A DNA stretch of 64,000 nucleotides from Smittium mucronatum (taxonomy: Eukaryota; Kickxellomycota; Harpellomycetes; Harpellales; Legeriomycetaceae), in contig LSSL01000230.1 of NCBI GenBank assembly GCA_001953115.1, positions 9,784-73,783 of the forward strand. The letters are read 5' to 3'. Position 1 is the stretch's first letter, and each line of letters begins with the position of its first letter. Below are positions 52,110 through 64,000 of the stretch, in pieces. The notes beneath the pieces are model-generated. The model made no database searches. It saw nothing but the letters and a program-made list of their open reading frames with translations, and had not been told where the DNA came from. Made by a program: the position numbers and the translations under genes.

Positions 52110-52915
52110 TCTCTGTACCATTTAGACTGGTATAAATCTTAGCTCCTAAACTATTATTGTCTAGCCAAAGATGAGGCAACGTCGAGTAAACTATTACTAG
52201 TGCACAATTTGCCCTCACCCAGCAGAGACCCTAGGGCAGGTATTACTTCCTTACTCCGCCTATCCACACTTCCCCCGTTGCTCCCTGTACTGACAACACT
52301 AAGAATTTTTAGAGCCCCCATGGTAGGAATAATAGGCGAGAACCTTACCGGGGGGTTGGGACCGGAACTTAACGAAAGTCCCAGTAAAGAAGATAAAAGA
52401 TATTCCATAACTGGTTCTCCCGCCAAATTGACCGATGTGTCTAAGTCTCCACTTAGTCCAAGGGCTTCAATAGAGATCGATGCCGAAGCGTCACTATCCC
52501 TATCTTCCGCTACCTCTCGCCAGGAGTACACCTCCGGGGCAAATCCATAAGGATAAGCACCGGACCTGACCAACTCATGGTTGCGCATAACCAAGCACAT
52601 AGCACAATATAAGCTAATGCGTTCACTAAACGAACTACAAAATACCACTAAACTATAAAATGGACTAACATGTAATGATCCCAGTCCACGAAGGCAGAAC
52701 AAAAATAAAAAATTAACTAACTAAACACTAGTAAAACACCACTGAGCAATATAAAAACTGTTTTCATTGAAACTAAACAATAAACAAATCAGACTATACT
52801 ACTAAAATAAACGACTAAAACAAAACAGTCATCAAGCGTGCTAAGGCTTTCAGACTAAAAAAAGAGGGTAGCTTCACATAGGACGAAAATGCGCGTCCAC
52901 CACTTTAATACATAA
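52110..52915 (-). mobile_element. Compositionally foreign island, possible transposon or LTR remnant
   Basis: About 800 bases, reaching about 50-57% G+C in 52.2-52.6 kb, embedded in DNA of 15-20% G+C with sharp edges. The minus strand holds the longest frame (52154-52702). At the minus-strand 3' edge lies TGGTACAGAGAATCC (about 52106-52120), loosely like a primer-binding site that would follow an LTR. The other end (about 52913) begins TGTATTAAAGTGG on that strand. No second copy, no target-site duplication and no polymerase domain is visible. A solo LTR, a gag-start fragment or a recent horizontal insertion would all fit. Confidence 0.35.
52154..52702 (-). CDS. Hypothetical 182-residue frame in the 52-kb island
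   Basis: This is the longest frame in the right half of the window, from ATG at 52702 to TAG at 52154. Residues about 10-40 are hydrophobic with Cys, Phe and Leu (a possible membrane or signal-like segment). The rest is rich in Ser, Leu, Gly and acidic residues, for example YGFAPEVYSWREVAEDRDSD. I recognise no domain. A 116-codon frame is also open on the plus strand (52200-52550), as often happens in GC-richer DNA, so the coding strand is not certain. There is no neighbouring gene for context. It may be a transposon-encoded peptide, an orphan gene, or non-coding LTR sequence that happens to be open. Confidence 0.3.
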   Translation of the reverse strand: MFCLRGLGSLHVSPFYSLVVFCSSFSERISLYCAMCLVMRNHELVRSGAYPYGFAPEVYSWREVAEDRDSDASASISIEALGLSGDLDTSVNLAGEPVMEYLLSSLLGLSLSSGPNPPVRFSPIIPTMGALKILSVVSTGSNGGSVDRRSKEVIPALGSLLGEGKLCTSNSLLDVASSLARQ

Positions 52916-55900
52916 AAATAAAGTGTAATATAATAAATTATCAGAACTAAAATAATTAACTTAAAAATATTTTTTCTCAATAATTTTAATTATTATACAA
53001 ATTAATAAAATTACATTAAATACAACATAATTTATGAATTTTTTTCCGACTTTCAATTTAATTTAAAACTTACATTTCTTATACATTTTTATCATCAGCT
53101 GAACTAGTGAAATTTTCGGGTAATAATGAATTTTAAATATTTATGGAATTTTTCTTTTGTTATTTTTCATCTATATTTTTAGTTTAAAACGATAAAAAAA
53201 ACTCCCTTAATTTTTCATTAAAAACCATAGTTTTTTTAAAAATCAAAAGCTTGTTACTTTTAGGATAGAAAACATGAAAAAAATATTGATTTTAAGTGAG
53301 CATTCACTATAACTCTTTTTCAGATAATATTGAAACAAAATGAATAGAATAGAAGTCAAATTTCTATTAAAATGATTTATTTTTTTTCTGCTGATTAGTA
53401 TTGAAATTTAGTATCAATGAAAATTTCCCGAAATAACTTTTATTTTCCCCAGTTTTATCAAAAAGAATATTTCATTTTTTTGGACCCCTAATTATCAATT
53501 TGATAAGATATAATTATCGCCTTTCAAATTTGGTATCAAAAAAAAAATCACAATATATATAAATCTAGCTTCGATAAAAAAATTAATTCAAAATCCTCAA
53601 ATATATTAATTTTTCATCCAATTAAAATGTTTTATTCTGTTAAAAAAACTTCAAAAAGTCATTTAACGTTAAATTTATTTACATTTTAAATTGATTTGAT
53701 CATTTCTATCAATTTAATGATTTTTTTATAATAAACACTAATTATAAACTATAAAAAATTATAAATCAAATTTTTAACTAAATGAAGTAAAAAAATAATT
53801 TTCATCAGGTTTAATTTAAATACGCATTTTTTTTTTTGCGAAAAAATATAGAATAACCTCTCCTTGAAACTACGAATTTTGTCATAGTATATTTGAATAT
53901 AATTCATTTTCACTTATTTTTTGAGTCTGTTTTTTTTTATGAATTCATTATTTACCGTGGCTAAATATAGGTTATTTTATTTCAGAATCTTCCCAATAAT
54001 TTTTATAAAGCTTAATTAAAAATTCATTTCTTTTATTATCTCATAATCTCGTAACAAATCTAAAATTTTGTCCCCTGACAAGCCCGGGATAATTAAAACG
54101 GATTTTTTTCTCTTTTTCTTTTATTATATGCTGGATTTTATTTAAAAACAAAATAAAAATAGCAAAAAAGAGAGTTTAGAATAATTTTATATCACTGTTT
54201 GTTATAAATTCATGAAAATTGGAATTCGTGTTGCTGAAAAAAATCGAACAATAAATAGTATTTTACATATTAAACTTATATTATTTACTAATTTCAATTC
54301 AAATGGACAATTATAATTTTTTTAGAAGCTTTTTTTCTGGATAATATTCACTTTAATCATTTGTTGTAAATTAAAAGATATTAACTATTTTTAAAAATCA
54401 GATCATAAAAATTAAATTGGTTAGAAATAAAATAAAATCAAATTGTGAATAAATATATTTAATTAATATGTATGAACCAAATTGTGTTTTTAAAAATAAA
54501 ACATCGATTTATGTGTCGAATCGAATAAAAAAAAGGCACAAATCGGTAAAATTCAAATCAAAAAAGTAAATAAATTAAAATTTTTTATGTTTCTCAAATA
54601 AAAATATTCAATTTTGAAGAATAAAAATGTATATAATATAAAAAATCCAATATCTACAAAAAAATTCTTCTGATTTATTTTGTAGTTTAAGCGGATTTTT
54701 TTTTGAACTTAAAAATACAAAATTGAATAGGTATTAATCAAAAGTTCATCTAAATATCACCGAAATATCATCAATATCAGTTTCGATAAAATCTAAAACC
54801 CTTAATATTGTTTAAATATATTTTTAGATATATCTCTTATAACTTTTGATGATAAATTTTTTTAAGAATTCTTGGAAGAATTAATAATATCTTTGATTTT
54901 GGGAGAATAAATAATAATAATAAAAATAAAAAAGCTATAAATCAGTGATCTATTAATTTATTAATTTTGAAGATTCCAATCAGAATCATTGTTATAAATT
55001 TGAAAATTTTTCGATGGAATAATTATAGTTTTATGAAAATCAAAATCTTTTAAAATTTTCAATGGAATATATATCATAAACAAAAAAAAGAAGTATTGCA
55101 TTTATAAAAATCTGGTAATAAATACATCTTAAAAAATGAGTGAATAACAAATAATATTTCTAAAGTTTAATATATACTCGGATATGGAAAAAATAATATA
55201 AATACCGGTAGTTTTGTAACAATAGCTGATTTAGTTTACAATTTTGAGGTTTTAAAAAACGAATTTTGAAATATACTAATCATTTTAGCGCAATTAAATG
55301 ATGAAATAGGAAATATTAGGCTATTTATAATATCAAAAATTATCTTAAACTTTTTTTCTATATTGAAAAATTTATACCTAAAATCTACATTAATTCTATT
55401 GAGGGTGATTTCCCTGTTATGATGTCAGAAATATCATAGATAAAACTGAAATTTTATCTGGTATCTGTATCTATAGTAAGCAAATAACTCTGAATTTTAC
55501 TCTTTTAGTTGGCTAAATTGAAAAATCAATCGAATAGATTGAATTTAAAATTAAGTTAGGAATAGATTATATATGATTCGAACCAGAAAATATCAAATTC
55601 AATATAAAAATATTCTGAAGAACTTAAAAAAACACACTCCTGGTTTCAAATATCAAAAAATGACAAGAAAATATTAAAAGCGACACATTAATTGTTGAGT
55701 AATAGATTTTATAATTATATAGCTATAGTAATCATTATTAAAATCAGTGAATTATTTAATAAATTTAAACTCAGTTCTATGCTAAAATATCTAATTTTTT
55801 CGAGTTAAACATTTGTTAACAAAAATATAAAAAAGTAATTTTAACACATTCTTCAGCCAGTTCAAAAGATATGATATTATTAGCCATATACAAAAAATTA

Positions 55901-56147
55901 CTTTGAACTAATAACAGAAATATAAAAGATAAATATACGAGCCGAAAAAAGAATAGAAAAGCAGAATTTATTAATTTATCAATTATAATAATATCTGATT
56001 ATAACTAATAAAAAGCCCGAAATTTTTAAAATTAATTATAATAAGATAGCATCATATATTTTTAAACTAACTATTATCCTTCATAACTAAATAAGAATAA
56101 TTTTAAATAAACTGGTAAATTTTGGGCACTAAATTCAACAATAATAG

Positions 56148-56288
56148 AAAATAATTACTGGTTATTTGACGAAATTATATTGAGAGATTCCAATATCTTG
56201 AAAATAACTTTAATAAAAATAATTACTGATTATTTGACGAAATTATATTGAGAGATTCCAATATCTTGAAAACAACTTTAATAAAAAT
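56148..56288. repeat. 68-bp tandem duplication (2 copies)
   Basis: Two 68-bp units lie head to tail and differ at two positions (G/A near 56161 versus 56229, and T/C near 56205 versus 56273). This is the longest tandem unit in the window and slightly older than the perfect ones. Confidence 0.9.
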
Positions 56289-56878
56289 AAAAATATGTTT
56301 TTAGATATACAAATTAAAACATGTTAAGGTTTATAATGCTTTTAAAGATTGTTTTTTAAACAATAAAAGATGTTACCATGTTTTTTTTTAAAAAAAAACG
56401 TAAAAAATTATCTTAATAAACATCAAAATCAGCCTCATAAATATAATAATTAAGTAGAGAGACCTTGAAAAGCAATAAAATAACCTTATTTAAAAATGAT
56501 AAGACTATAATAAATAATATATTTCGCACTAAAGTCTTTTTAATAAATTAAATACTTTACAAATAAAGCTTCAAAGAAAAATAATACACTCATTTTTCTC
56601 TAATAATCATGAAAATATTCAAAGATTAAAATCATTAAAAATAATTATATGTATAGGAAGTGTTCTAAATAAATAAAATATTAATAAAAATTCATTATTA
56701 TAAAATCTTAAAAATATAAGAAATTACAATTATTAAATAATAAATTTATTATAAAGAAAATTTTTTAAAATATTAAAAGAATGATATAAATAATATGTTA
56801 ACACAATTTCGTAGTATATATTAAAATATAAGAAAAAAAACTTCATCTTTATATTTTTCGATAATTTAATTGGCCCCA

Positions 56879-57058
56879 GTAATAGTAGTAGTAGCTATTT
56901 TAGCTGTAGATGCAGGGATTTTTACTTAGCTGTAGCTTTAGCTATATTAATATTTTTCGTGTTAGTAGTATTATAGTGGTGTTTTTTTTTTGTTATAGTA
57001 GTATTAGTAGTAGTAGTGCTATTATTAATACATTAGTAGAGGTGGAAGTAGTGTGGAA
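56879..57058. repeat. TAG/GTA-rich microsatellite region
   Basis: Several short (TAG)n or (GTA)n runs, such as four units at 56883-56894 and more near 57000-57018, are interspersed with related trinucleotides. It looks like an old, degenerate trinucleotide expansion. The open frame across it (56910-57092) is a by-product. Confidence 0.7.
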
Positions 57059-58998
57059 TTATTTCAGTATGCGGTTACTTATTACTATATGATAAGGATT
57101 TTAATGTTTTTTTTTTAAATATTTTTATGAAAAAAATTTTAGATCACGTATTTTTTTAATTTTTAAAACGATGTGTATAATTATATAATTTAATTCCAAA
57201 AATGCTCTAAAATTCGCCATTTTAGTTATTAAAGCTATTTCGATATTAATTAATTGTAATATTTTTATTATTTCTCACTGCTTTCTTAATATATCATTAA
57301 GTTCGAGGGGTTTTTTAGCTCAATTTTCAAATATGTTTATTATTTTTAGTCGCTTGTTCCCAAAATAAGAAATTTGTTATACCTATCGAATTTTTTTAAA
57401 AAAAGGAAACTCTAAATATTTTATTCTTTCATAAAGTATAGTATTGAATCACTCATGATTATTTGTTAAAAAAAGTTAATTAATCAATTTTAGTATAATT
57501 TATTCTGATTAAAGCCTTTTTTTGATTGGATTATAATTTAATCGTAAAAAATCCGAGATTATTATGAATTTAGACAATGTTACGTTGTTATAATAAATAT
57601 ATTTAATAAAAATTAATAACTATTTTTATTTCTATTTTTTTAACTTTTAAAGTAAAAGTTTTGTAAAAAAGGGCGAAAAATATCATTAACTTGCTACAAT
57701 TCCAACGTGGTTTCTTATATTTAAATTTTTTTCTCCTTTAAATTTAAAAATAAAGTACTGGGAAGCTATATATCTAAAATTAATTAGCATAAAATAAATA
57801 TAATATGGGTTTAATTTTCCCAAAATTTTGTGATTTATAGGCATTCAAATAATTTTTAATAAGTTGAAAATATAGAATTTATACTAGATAAAATTTTATA
57901 TATGATAATAAAAAATTAAAACAGAGTTTTGAAAAGATGCCTTTTAGAATAATTTTTTACTAAAATCGAAAAACCCTTTATTCTAAAGTCTATGGAGAGC
58001 CATGAAGTCTTGGCTCCTGTCTAAATTTCTCTTTTCTCAGTGTTTTTTGAGTAGTATATACTTTTTTCATCCGGGTATTTTTTTATAAATTAAATATTTT
58101 TTCAGCCGGTATTATTTTGTTAATCAGAGCTGATTCGGTATTTGTTCTAAAAAATTTCCGAACGGCTAGGTCATAAAATGTTTATGTATTGGGAGATTTG
58201 ATTCCCATTGGGAATAAAAAATCAAAAACGATCTCAGTGGTGGCATTGTTGGTTACTCAAGATTCAGTTATTGGTTTTTTTACATAGATTGATATATAAG
58301 AGTACATATCTTTTTCAATATTTCTACAAAAAGTTAGATGTCATGATTGCTTTCTTGTCTTATTTTACATATTTTTCATTCTTGTGGTTCGTAAAATATA
58401 CCCTTGCTACATATCCTAATCTTATCATCTGCTATTAATGAAATTTGGAATAGTATATATATATATATGTCTTGTAATTTTGGGTTCTATATCGATTATA
58501 TATATTATTATCTAATAGAAGGTTATATAATAAATGCATATTTTTCTAATCGATTTCGATTCTATTTCGCAGAAGTTCTTTTCTATATTCTGTGTATATA
58601 TTTTCTAATTTTTTTTAATATTTTTTTATTGTATTTTTGTTAATCATGAGTATATTTTCTAGAATATTAAGTTTTTTTGAAAATAATTTATTAAAAAAAT
58701 GGGGCTTAGTGTGCCTTTTAAACTGTAAAAACTATCGGTATACTGTTTATTTTTATCTAATATATATAATCTGTGACATCATTAGATAGCAGTTTGCACC
58801 CACTAATGAATTATCCTCTATTAATCGTACCATTTTCAGGCAGCCAATAATGGCACTTTTTTTTATATTTATACCCAATAGATCATTAAAAAAATCTGGT
58901 AATTTTAATTATAAAAAATTAGGTCTTCATATTGGATATATCTATATCATATACGCATTTGTCTTTTTTAAAAATCAATTTACAAAATGACTGAAATA

Positions 58999-59052
58999 TA
59001 TTAATTTTTTAATTTTTTAATTTTTTATATTTTTTATATTTTTTATATTTTT
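58999..59052. repeat. T-rich tandem repeats
   Basis: About three units of AATTTTTT are followed by about three of TATATTTTT-like units. Simple sequence. Confidence 0.75.
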
Positions 59053-62000
59053 GAATTCTATATTATTAAATAAAACTAATAAACTAAAATTTCCACACTT
59101 TTATCAAAGATGACTCAATTTTTAGCAAATATGTACAATATTAATCCTTTTTCACTTTTTTTTAATATTGAAAAATAACTAAGAATAAAAAATATTCATT
59201 TTTTCACAATTGATATCCTAATATTTTTAGTGGTGAATAACCTATTAAAATTTTGTTTTTTACACATCCATGATGTTGCCAATATTTTTTCTTAGGTTTT
59301 TTATTTTTAATGAAAAAATAATTAAAAGATTCCGAGAGATTTAATAAGCCGGGCTTATAGTTCTTATCAATAGTGTTTATTGAGCTTTTAAAACTTTATT
59401 TTTGTCATCTAAATTAAAATATTATTTAGGTAGTTTGTTTTTTTACTATAAAAAATATTATAGTCAGCTATTTATCTTTTTTTATCAATAATTTTTATTT
59501 GAAGTAAAAATTAGTATAAAATATGATTTAAAAAATAAAAATGCATGTTATGGATATGAAAAGATCGTTATACCAAACTCTAATTTATTCATCTATCAAT
59601 CCACTGGTTGATTATCTAGAGAAAATTAAAGTTATACCTATCATCCGATATACTCCGATATACTCCAATCTACACTGGGTAAATTGGGATGATTAAATAA
59701 GTTTATGCAGTATTTCTAATTTATAAATTTATCAAAGGCCGATTTTATTATTTTAAATTCAGAAATATTATTGATAAATATGTACTTGATCTGAAAAAAA
59801 GATAAAAAAATAATTTTTTCTCCTCTTAAATTGGAAAAAGTAAAAAACTGTGCTAAAACGGAATATTTTTGTGCGAAATTCATAAATATTTGTGTTTTTG
59901 TGTAAATTAAATATAAATAATCGTCTTCCGTAAATAAAGGGTGTTTTTTCTTTATTTTATTTATTGGATATAGATTAGAGGCTGTTTATTTATGGCCCAT
60001 TCGACTTTTTCTTATTTTGATATTTTTTTAGTATAGTTTTTAATGACTTTATCTTAAAATAAAGTTCCGTTATACAAAAAAAAAAATTATCGACCCATTA
60101 CATACTTTACCTCTATTCATTTACATCTATTTATAAAGTTATATGAATGGAACTTTTAATCGGTGTTCTATGTTATTAGTTCAATCTGCATTTTTTTTAT
60201 CCAAATTTAATATCTCCAGGATTTTTTATTGCTCCAAATAAATATATTTATGATCTTATAAGTGTTACTTATAAATTTTTTATCCAATGATATTAGATGG
60301 ATGCTTTGATATAACTTCGACAGAAAAAAAGGCGATTTCCAATAAAATATGTCCTTTTATTGAAACTTTTCTTTTTCGACGACATGATATTTTATGTAAA
60401 ATTTTACTTGATATATTTTATTGTTTTTATTGAATCGCTATGCTATTGACGGGATATAGAATTCCCAGGAATTTGAAAATATCATTAGATGCATGTATTT
60501 AATATTTTAAAAATTATCATTTGGAATTCAAATTTTAATTTTTATGATTTTTCCTCTTTTATTTTGACTTTTGACGTTATTTTATATATTTTTAGGGCAC
60601 ATTTTACTCTTTTTTCTTCGCTTTTGTTATTAATCCCATTAAAATTTAATCTGTTATGATAATAATTTTAAAAAAAAATCCTGTTGGAATGACTATAAAC
60701 CTCTTTACTAATAAATTTAGAATGGGTTCTGTTTGATATTTTATTATATCTGGGATATGGATCCCCTTTTCATAGTCCATTTTTTATCGATATTATCCGA
60801 GTCATTTCCCAAATTATTTTGACTGGGGGGTTTGTTTTGTTGTAAATGAATTTTATTATATTTATGAACAACATAAAAAATAAAAAATTTTCTAAGAGTT
60901 TAAACAGATATAAAAAATTGAAAATATCTTCTTAGTCTTTTTTTGATCAAGAATTAGAAGCTACACATAGGTAATTCAGGTGTTTTTTCGGATTTTTTAA
61001 ATTAGAATACATTTTGCTAGTATTTTTTCAAGGAAGATTCTTGTTTTAAATAAAACGTGACTGGTTTTCAGTTATCAGGTGTCCAATGAAATTTTTTAAT
61101 CTATCTTTTAGGATTTTGGTGTATATACTTTTGCTTATATTTGAATGTGTAATTAATTTTAGTTTTAAAAGTTTTTAGGATCACCCTTTTTTATATTAAA
61201 ATTATTAATGACACACAATTGATGCCTCTCAATATTTCAATTTCAGATGCATAATTAAAAATATTCTTATAATAAGTGGATAATAACTCACTAATTTTTT
61301 TATAGAACTCAGAGGTTATTATATCTTGAAGTGGTGATTAGTTACATTGCGATTTCAAAATTCATTTAAATATTTCATCGTATTAAATATTTTTTTCCCG
61401 AATGTATTGATTCTTGGTTTTTGGTTCTTGATTTGTAAGTGTTGGGCCAGAATTTATTGGCTATCTCTGTAAGTATAACCATTTTTGATAATATCCTTAA
61501 AAAAATATTGATGATAGCTTTTAATTTTTCTTAAATCTAAGTTTAATTATCCGTCCTCATCCAGTAAATGTTATGTATTTTTTTTAACTCTATTTGAAAA
61601 GACTAAAGGAATATTTACTTTATATCACATTTTTCTCTGACCATTTGAATTGGGAATTTATAATTTTTCTCACAATCGTTTCCTTTTAATCATTTTAATT
61701 TTTTTCATTAGGTCATAAATGCGATTGAGGCCTTTAATGATTTTAGAGGCTCGAATTAAATATAATTTAAAATAATAAAAAATATCTCAAATTATTTTAA
61801 ATTTTTTAAAAAGCGCTTCAAAAATTGTTTATAAGTTTAAAAATAGGCTAGCAATGTTATAATAGGTTTATTTTGAACTAAACTCGTTTTATTGAATGGT
61901 TTATATTTATTTGAAAATAAGCGCGAATTTTTCAATTAAACACGTTTTATTCAAAAATAATGCTTTTTTTTTTTCAAATTATATGATTATTGACATTATA

Positions 62001-64000
62001 ATAGGCTTATAATGATTTTTAATTTTTGATAAAATTGATTCAAAAGCTCAAAATTATAAATTAAAATCTTCTTATTAAAAATTGGATTTTTTTTTATAGA
62101 TTTTAGAAATAAAATGAAAAGTATGTGTGATTTTTATATTTCAATATATGGCCTAAAATTCTAACCCCCGTAAGATATATCATGAAAAATACAAATAAAA
62201 CATAAATTTTTATTTTTAGTACGTTCTAAACTCAAATTTTGTAAATTAAAAATGATGATGAGACTTAGTTTTCAATTAAATGTTTGGAAAATTAAACAGA
62301 ATTTTTATGTAAAAATTTCCTTATTTTTATTTTCAAAAAAAATACCTTTATCTTTTATTAAGCACTTATGAAGCTATTAATATGAATAAAAACTACGAAA
62401 AAACTAAAAGTAAATAATATAATTACGAATTTTTGTTATCAGAAATTTATGCTTTTAGGTGTCAAATTTTTGACGAGGAATTTTAAAAGTTATACACAAA
62501 TTTCATGATTATATTGATGCATAATAAACTCTCATTTTATTTTTTATTGTGCATAGCAATTTCTTTTAATAGATAGATAAATTTAAATATCTAAATTAAA
62601 CCTTCAAAATTTTATTTTGATAAAAAGTAGAGTTAATGTGAGAAATTCCATCTTTTTTTTAATTGGAGTTATTTCTAATAAATTTCATGAAAATAGATGA
62701 AAAGTCATTATACAGTTAACAAATAATATAATTTGAAAAAAAGCATTCATTTTGAACAAAACGCGTTTAGTATAAAATAAACATATTATAACAAATCTAG
62801 TGGTTTTTTAACATTATAAAAATTATTGCAGCTCTTTCGAAATAATTGGAGCTATTATGATTTATTTGAAATTATGTCCAATTTCGAGTCTTTAACACTT
62901 TTAAAGGTCTCAATTTTATTGTTAACCTATTGAACTTTATCTCTTTATTGTATAATTCAATAGTGTAATCGTTAATTTTTTTCTATTAAACAATGTCAAA
63001 CATTGTTATTTTCATCAAATGATTCAATTATGTTATTTTAGGGTTAGATTTTACCAGATCTTATTTAAATATTTTTACTATTATTCTTCATCTTTTTCGA
63101 TTGGCTTAGAAACCACATTTATTTTTTAGTATTTTAGTGATTTCATTGGTGATTTTTTTATTCTCTAAAAGCTTTAAGTTTAGTTTCCAATTATTTGTGT
63201 CTTCAGCTTTTTTATTATACCAATTATGTATCTTGAAAGTGATAGATTTATGTTCAGAGAAATATTTATACCAAATTTCCATCATTTGGCATCTATTGAT
63301 GCATTTCCTCTCCAATAAATTTTCAACTATTCTCCATTTTCATTTCCAGAATATTCTTCCCAAGATAAAAACTAATAAATTTTTTTAATTCTTTTATTAA
63401 ATTTTTTAGATTGAAGTTTTCATTGCTTTTTTCATGTTTCCCCATCAATTTTTTTAGTGATTTTCCGCGAGTTATCTATTTTTATTTCATTTTATACCAA
63501 TTTAATGTCTCATTATCTTAACTTATTCATATTGTTATAAATTAAAATTGGGGTTTCATTAATTGAGCCAAGTAATATTATTCTATCTTTCCAATCACGG
63601 ACAGTTATCCACCAATGAATTTTATTTTATTGGAGATTTCAAATATTGCTATTTTTAATCCTTTTTATAAAAAAAACGAATTGTGTATTATGTTTTAATA
63701 TTCATTATTGATAATTTTTACGATAGATTTTGATCATATTATTTTCCCTTCCAAATAGATTACTAGAAAGGTTTATATGTATATTTAATATTAATTTACT
63801 GTAAACAGATTATGTCTGGTATTATTATTATCATCTTTATTTTTACTTGTATTTTTATATGTAAATTAAAGTATAACTGAATTAAAATTAATATCTTTTA
63901 ATAGATATGAAGAGCATAAGAAAAAAAGAAAAGAAAAGACAATCAAAAGTACAAAAATTCGATTAAAATTCCACAAATACATGCAACTTTACCCATATTA

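Larger units (their letters stand above)
52916..64000. other. Gene-free AT-rich desert (right)
   Basis: About 11 kb of A+T-rich sequence up to the window end. Open frames are short and of random composition. Besides the listed repeats there are only small hairpins, GAGCCA/TGGCTC at 57997-58016 and ATTCCC/GGGAAT at 58201-58215. No gene, tRNA or element is recognised. Confidence 0.75.

Noticed and set aside
52106..52120. Primer-binding site of a retrotransposon
   Set aside because: It begins TGGTA as such sites do, but the matching tRNA 3' end would lack a normal T-loop, and there is no internal coding region beyond it.
56910..57092. 60-codon frame with serine and valine repeats
   Set aside because: Produced by the TAG/GTA microsatellite.
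63106..63388. Overlapping 69- and 83-codon open frames near the right edge
   Set aside because: Antisense to each other and of desert composition. The minus-strand one looks slightly more protein-like (Trp, Glu, Lys), but there is no motif and no compositional shift to support it.
1..64000. CRISPR arrays, bacterial operons, rRNA genes and telomeric repeats
   Set aside because: None was seen. The short tandem repeats have no spacer structure, and nothing matches rRNA or TTAGGG-type arrays.

Overview
The window is eukaryotic nuclear DNA, most likely from a fungus. The genes are intronless and about one third G+C. The tRNAs are cytosolic type with internal A and B boxes and no encoded CCA. The one recognisable enzyme is a peroxisomal (SKL-ended) AMP-forming ligase of the 4-coumarate-CoA ligase family. 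The extreme A+T bias, with desert lines often at only 10 to 20% G+C, would fit an early-diverging, AT-rich fungus such as a gut-dwelling Harpellales member. That placement is inference; no marker gene settles it.

Layout: 1-410 is one copy of a dispersed repeat, running off the left edge. 411-20.2 kb is a gene-free AT desert with a few short tandem duplications. 20.2-28.1 kb is the only gene-bearing block. It holds a relic-like minus-strand fragment, the CoA ligase gene (20540-22234), a possible partial exon running into a 631-base assembly gap (22730-23360), about 1.5 kb of decayed coding-like sequence, and a 624-residue serine-rich gene of unknown function (25894-27768). 28.1-44.0 kb is desert again, with one small GC-rich, hairpin-forming island at 28.6 kb. 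44.03-44.58 kb holds the second, inverted copy of the dispersed repeat. 44.73-44.96 kb holds a minus-strand tRNA array, Ile-Asp-Glu, with 2-nt and 4-nt spacers. 45.0-52.1 kb is desert. 52.1-52.9 kb is an island at about 50% G+C with an unidentified open frame, and 52.9-64 kb is desert.

No operon-like cooperation between genes is visible. The ligase probably activates a carboxylic acid in the peroxisome, and the tRNA array looks like a single Pol III transcription unit. I did not find a convincing new multi-gene system. The most unusual items are the tricistronic tRNA array, the inverted repeat pair with one copy just 3' of that array, the compositionally foreign island at 52 kb, the structured mini-island at 28.6 kb, and the scale of the gene-free AT desert.
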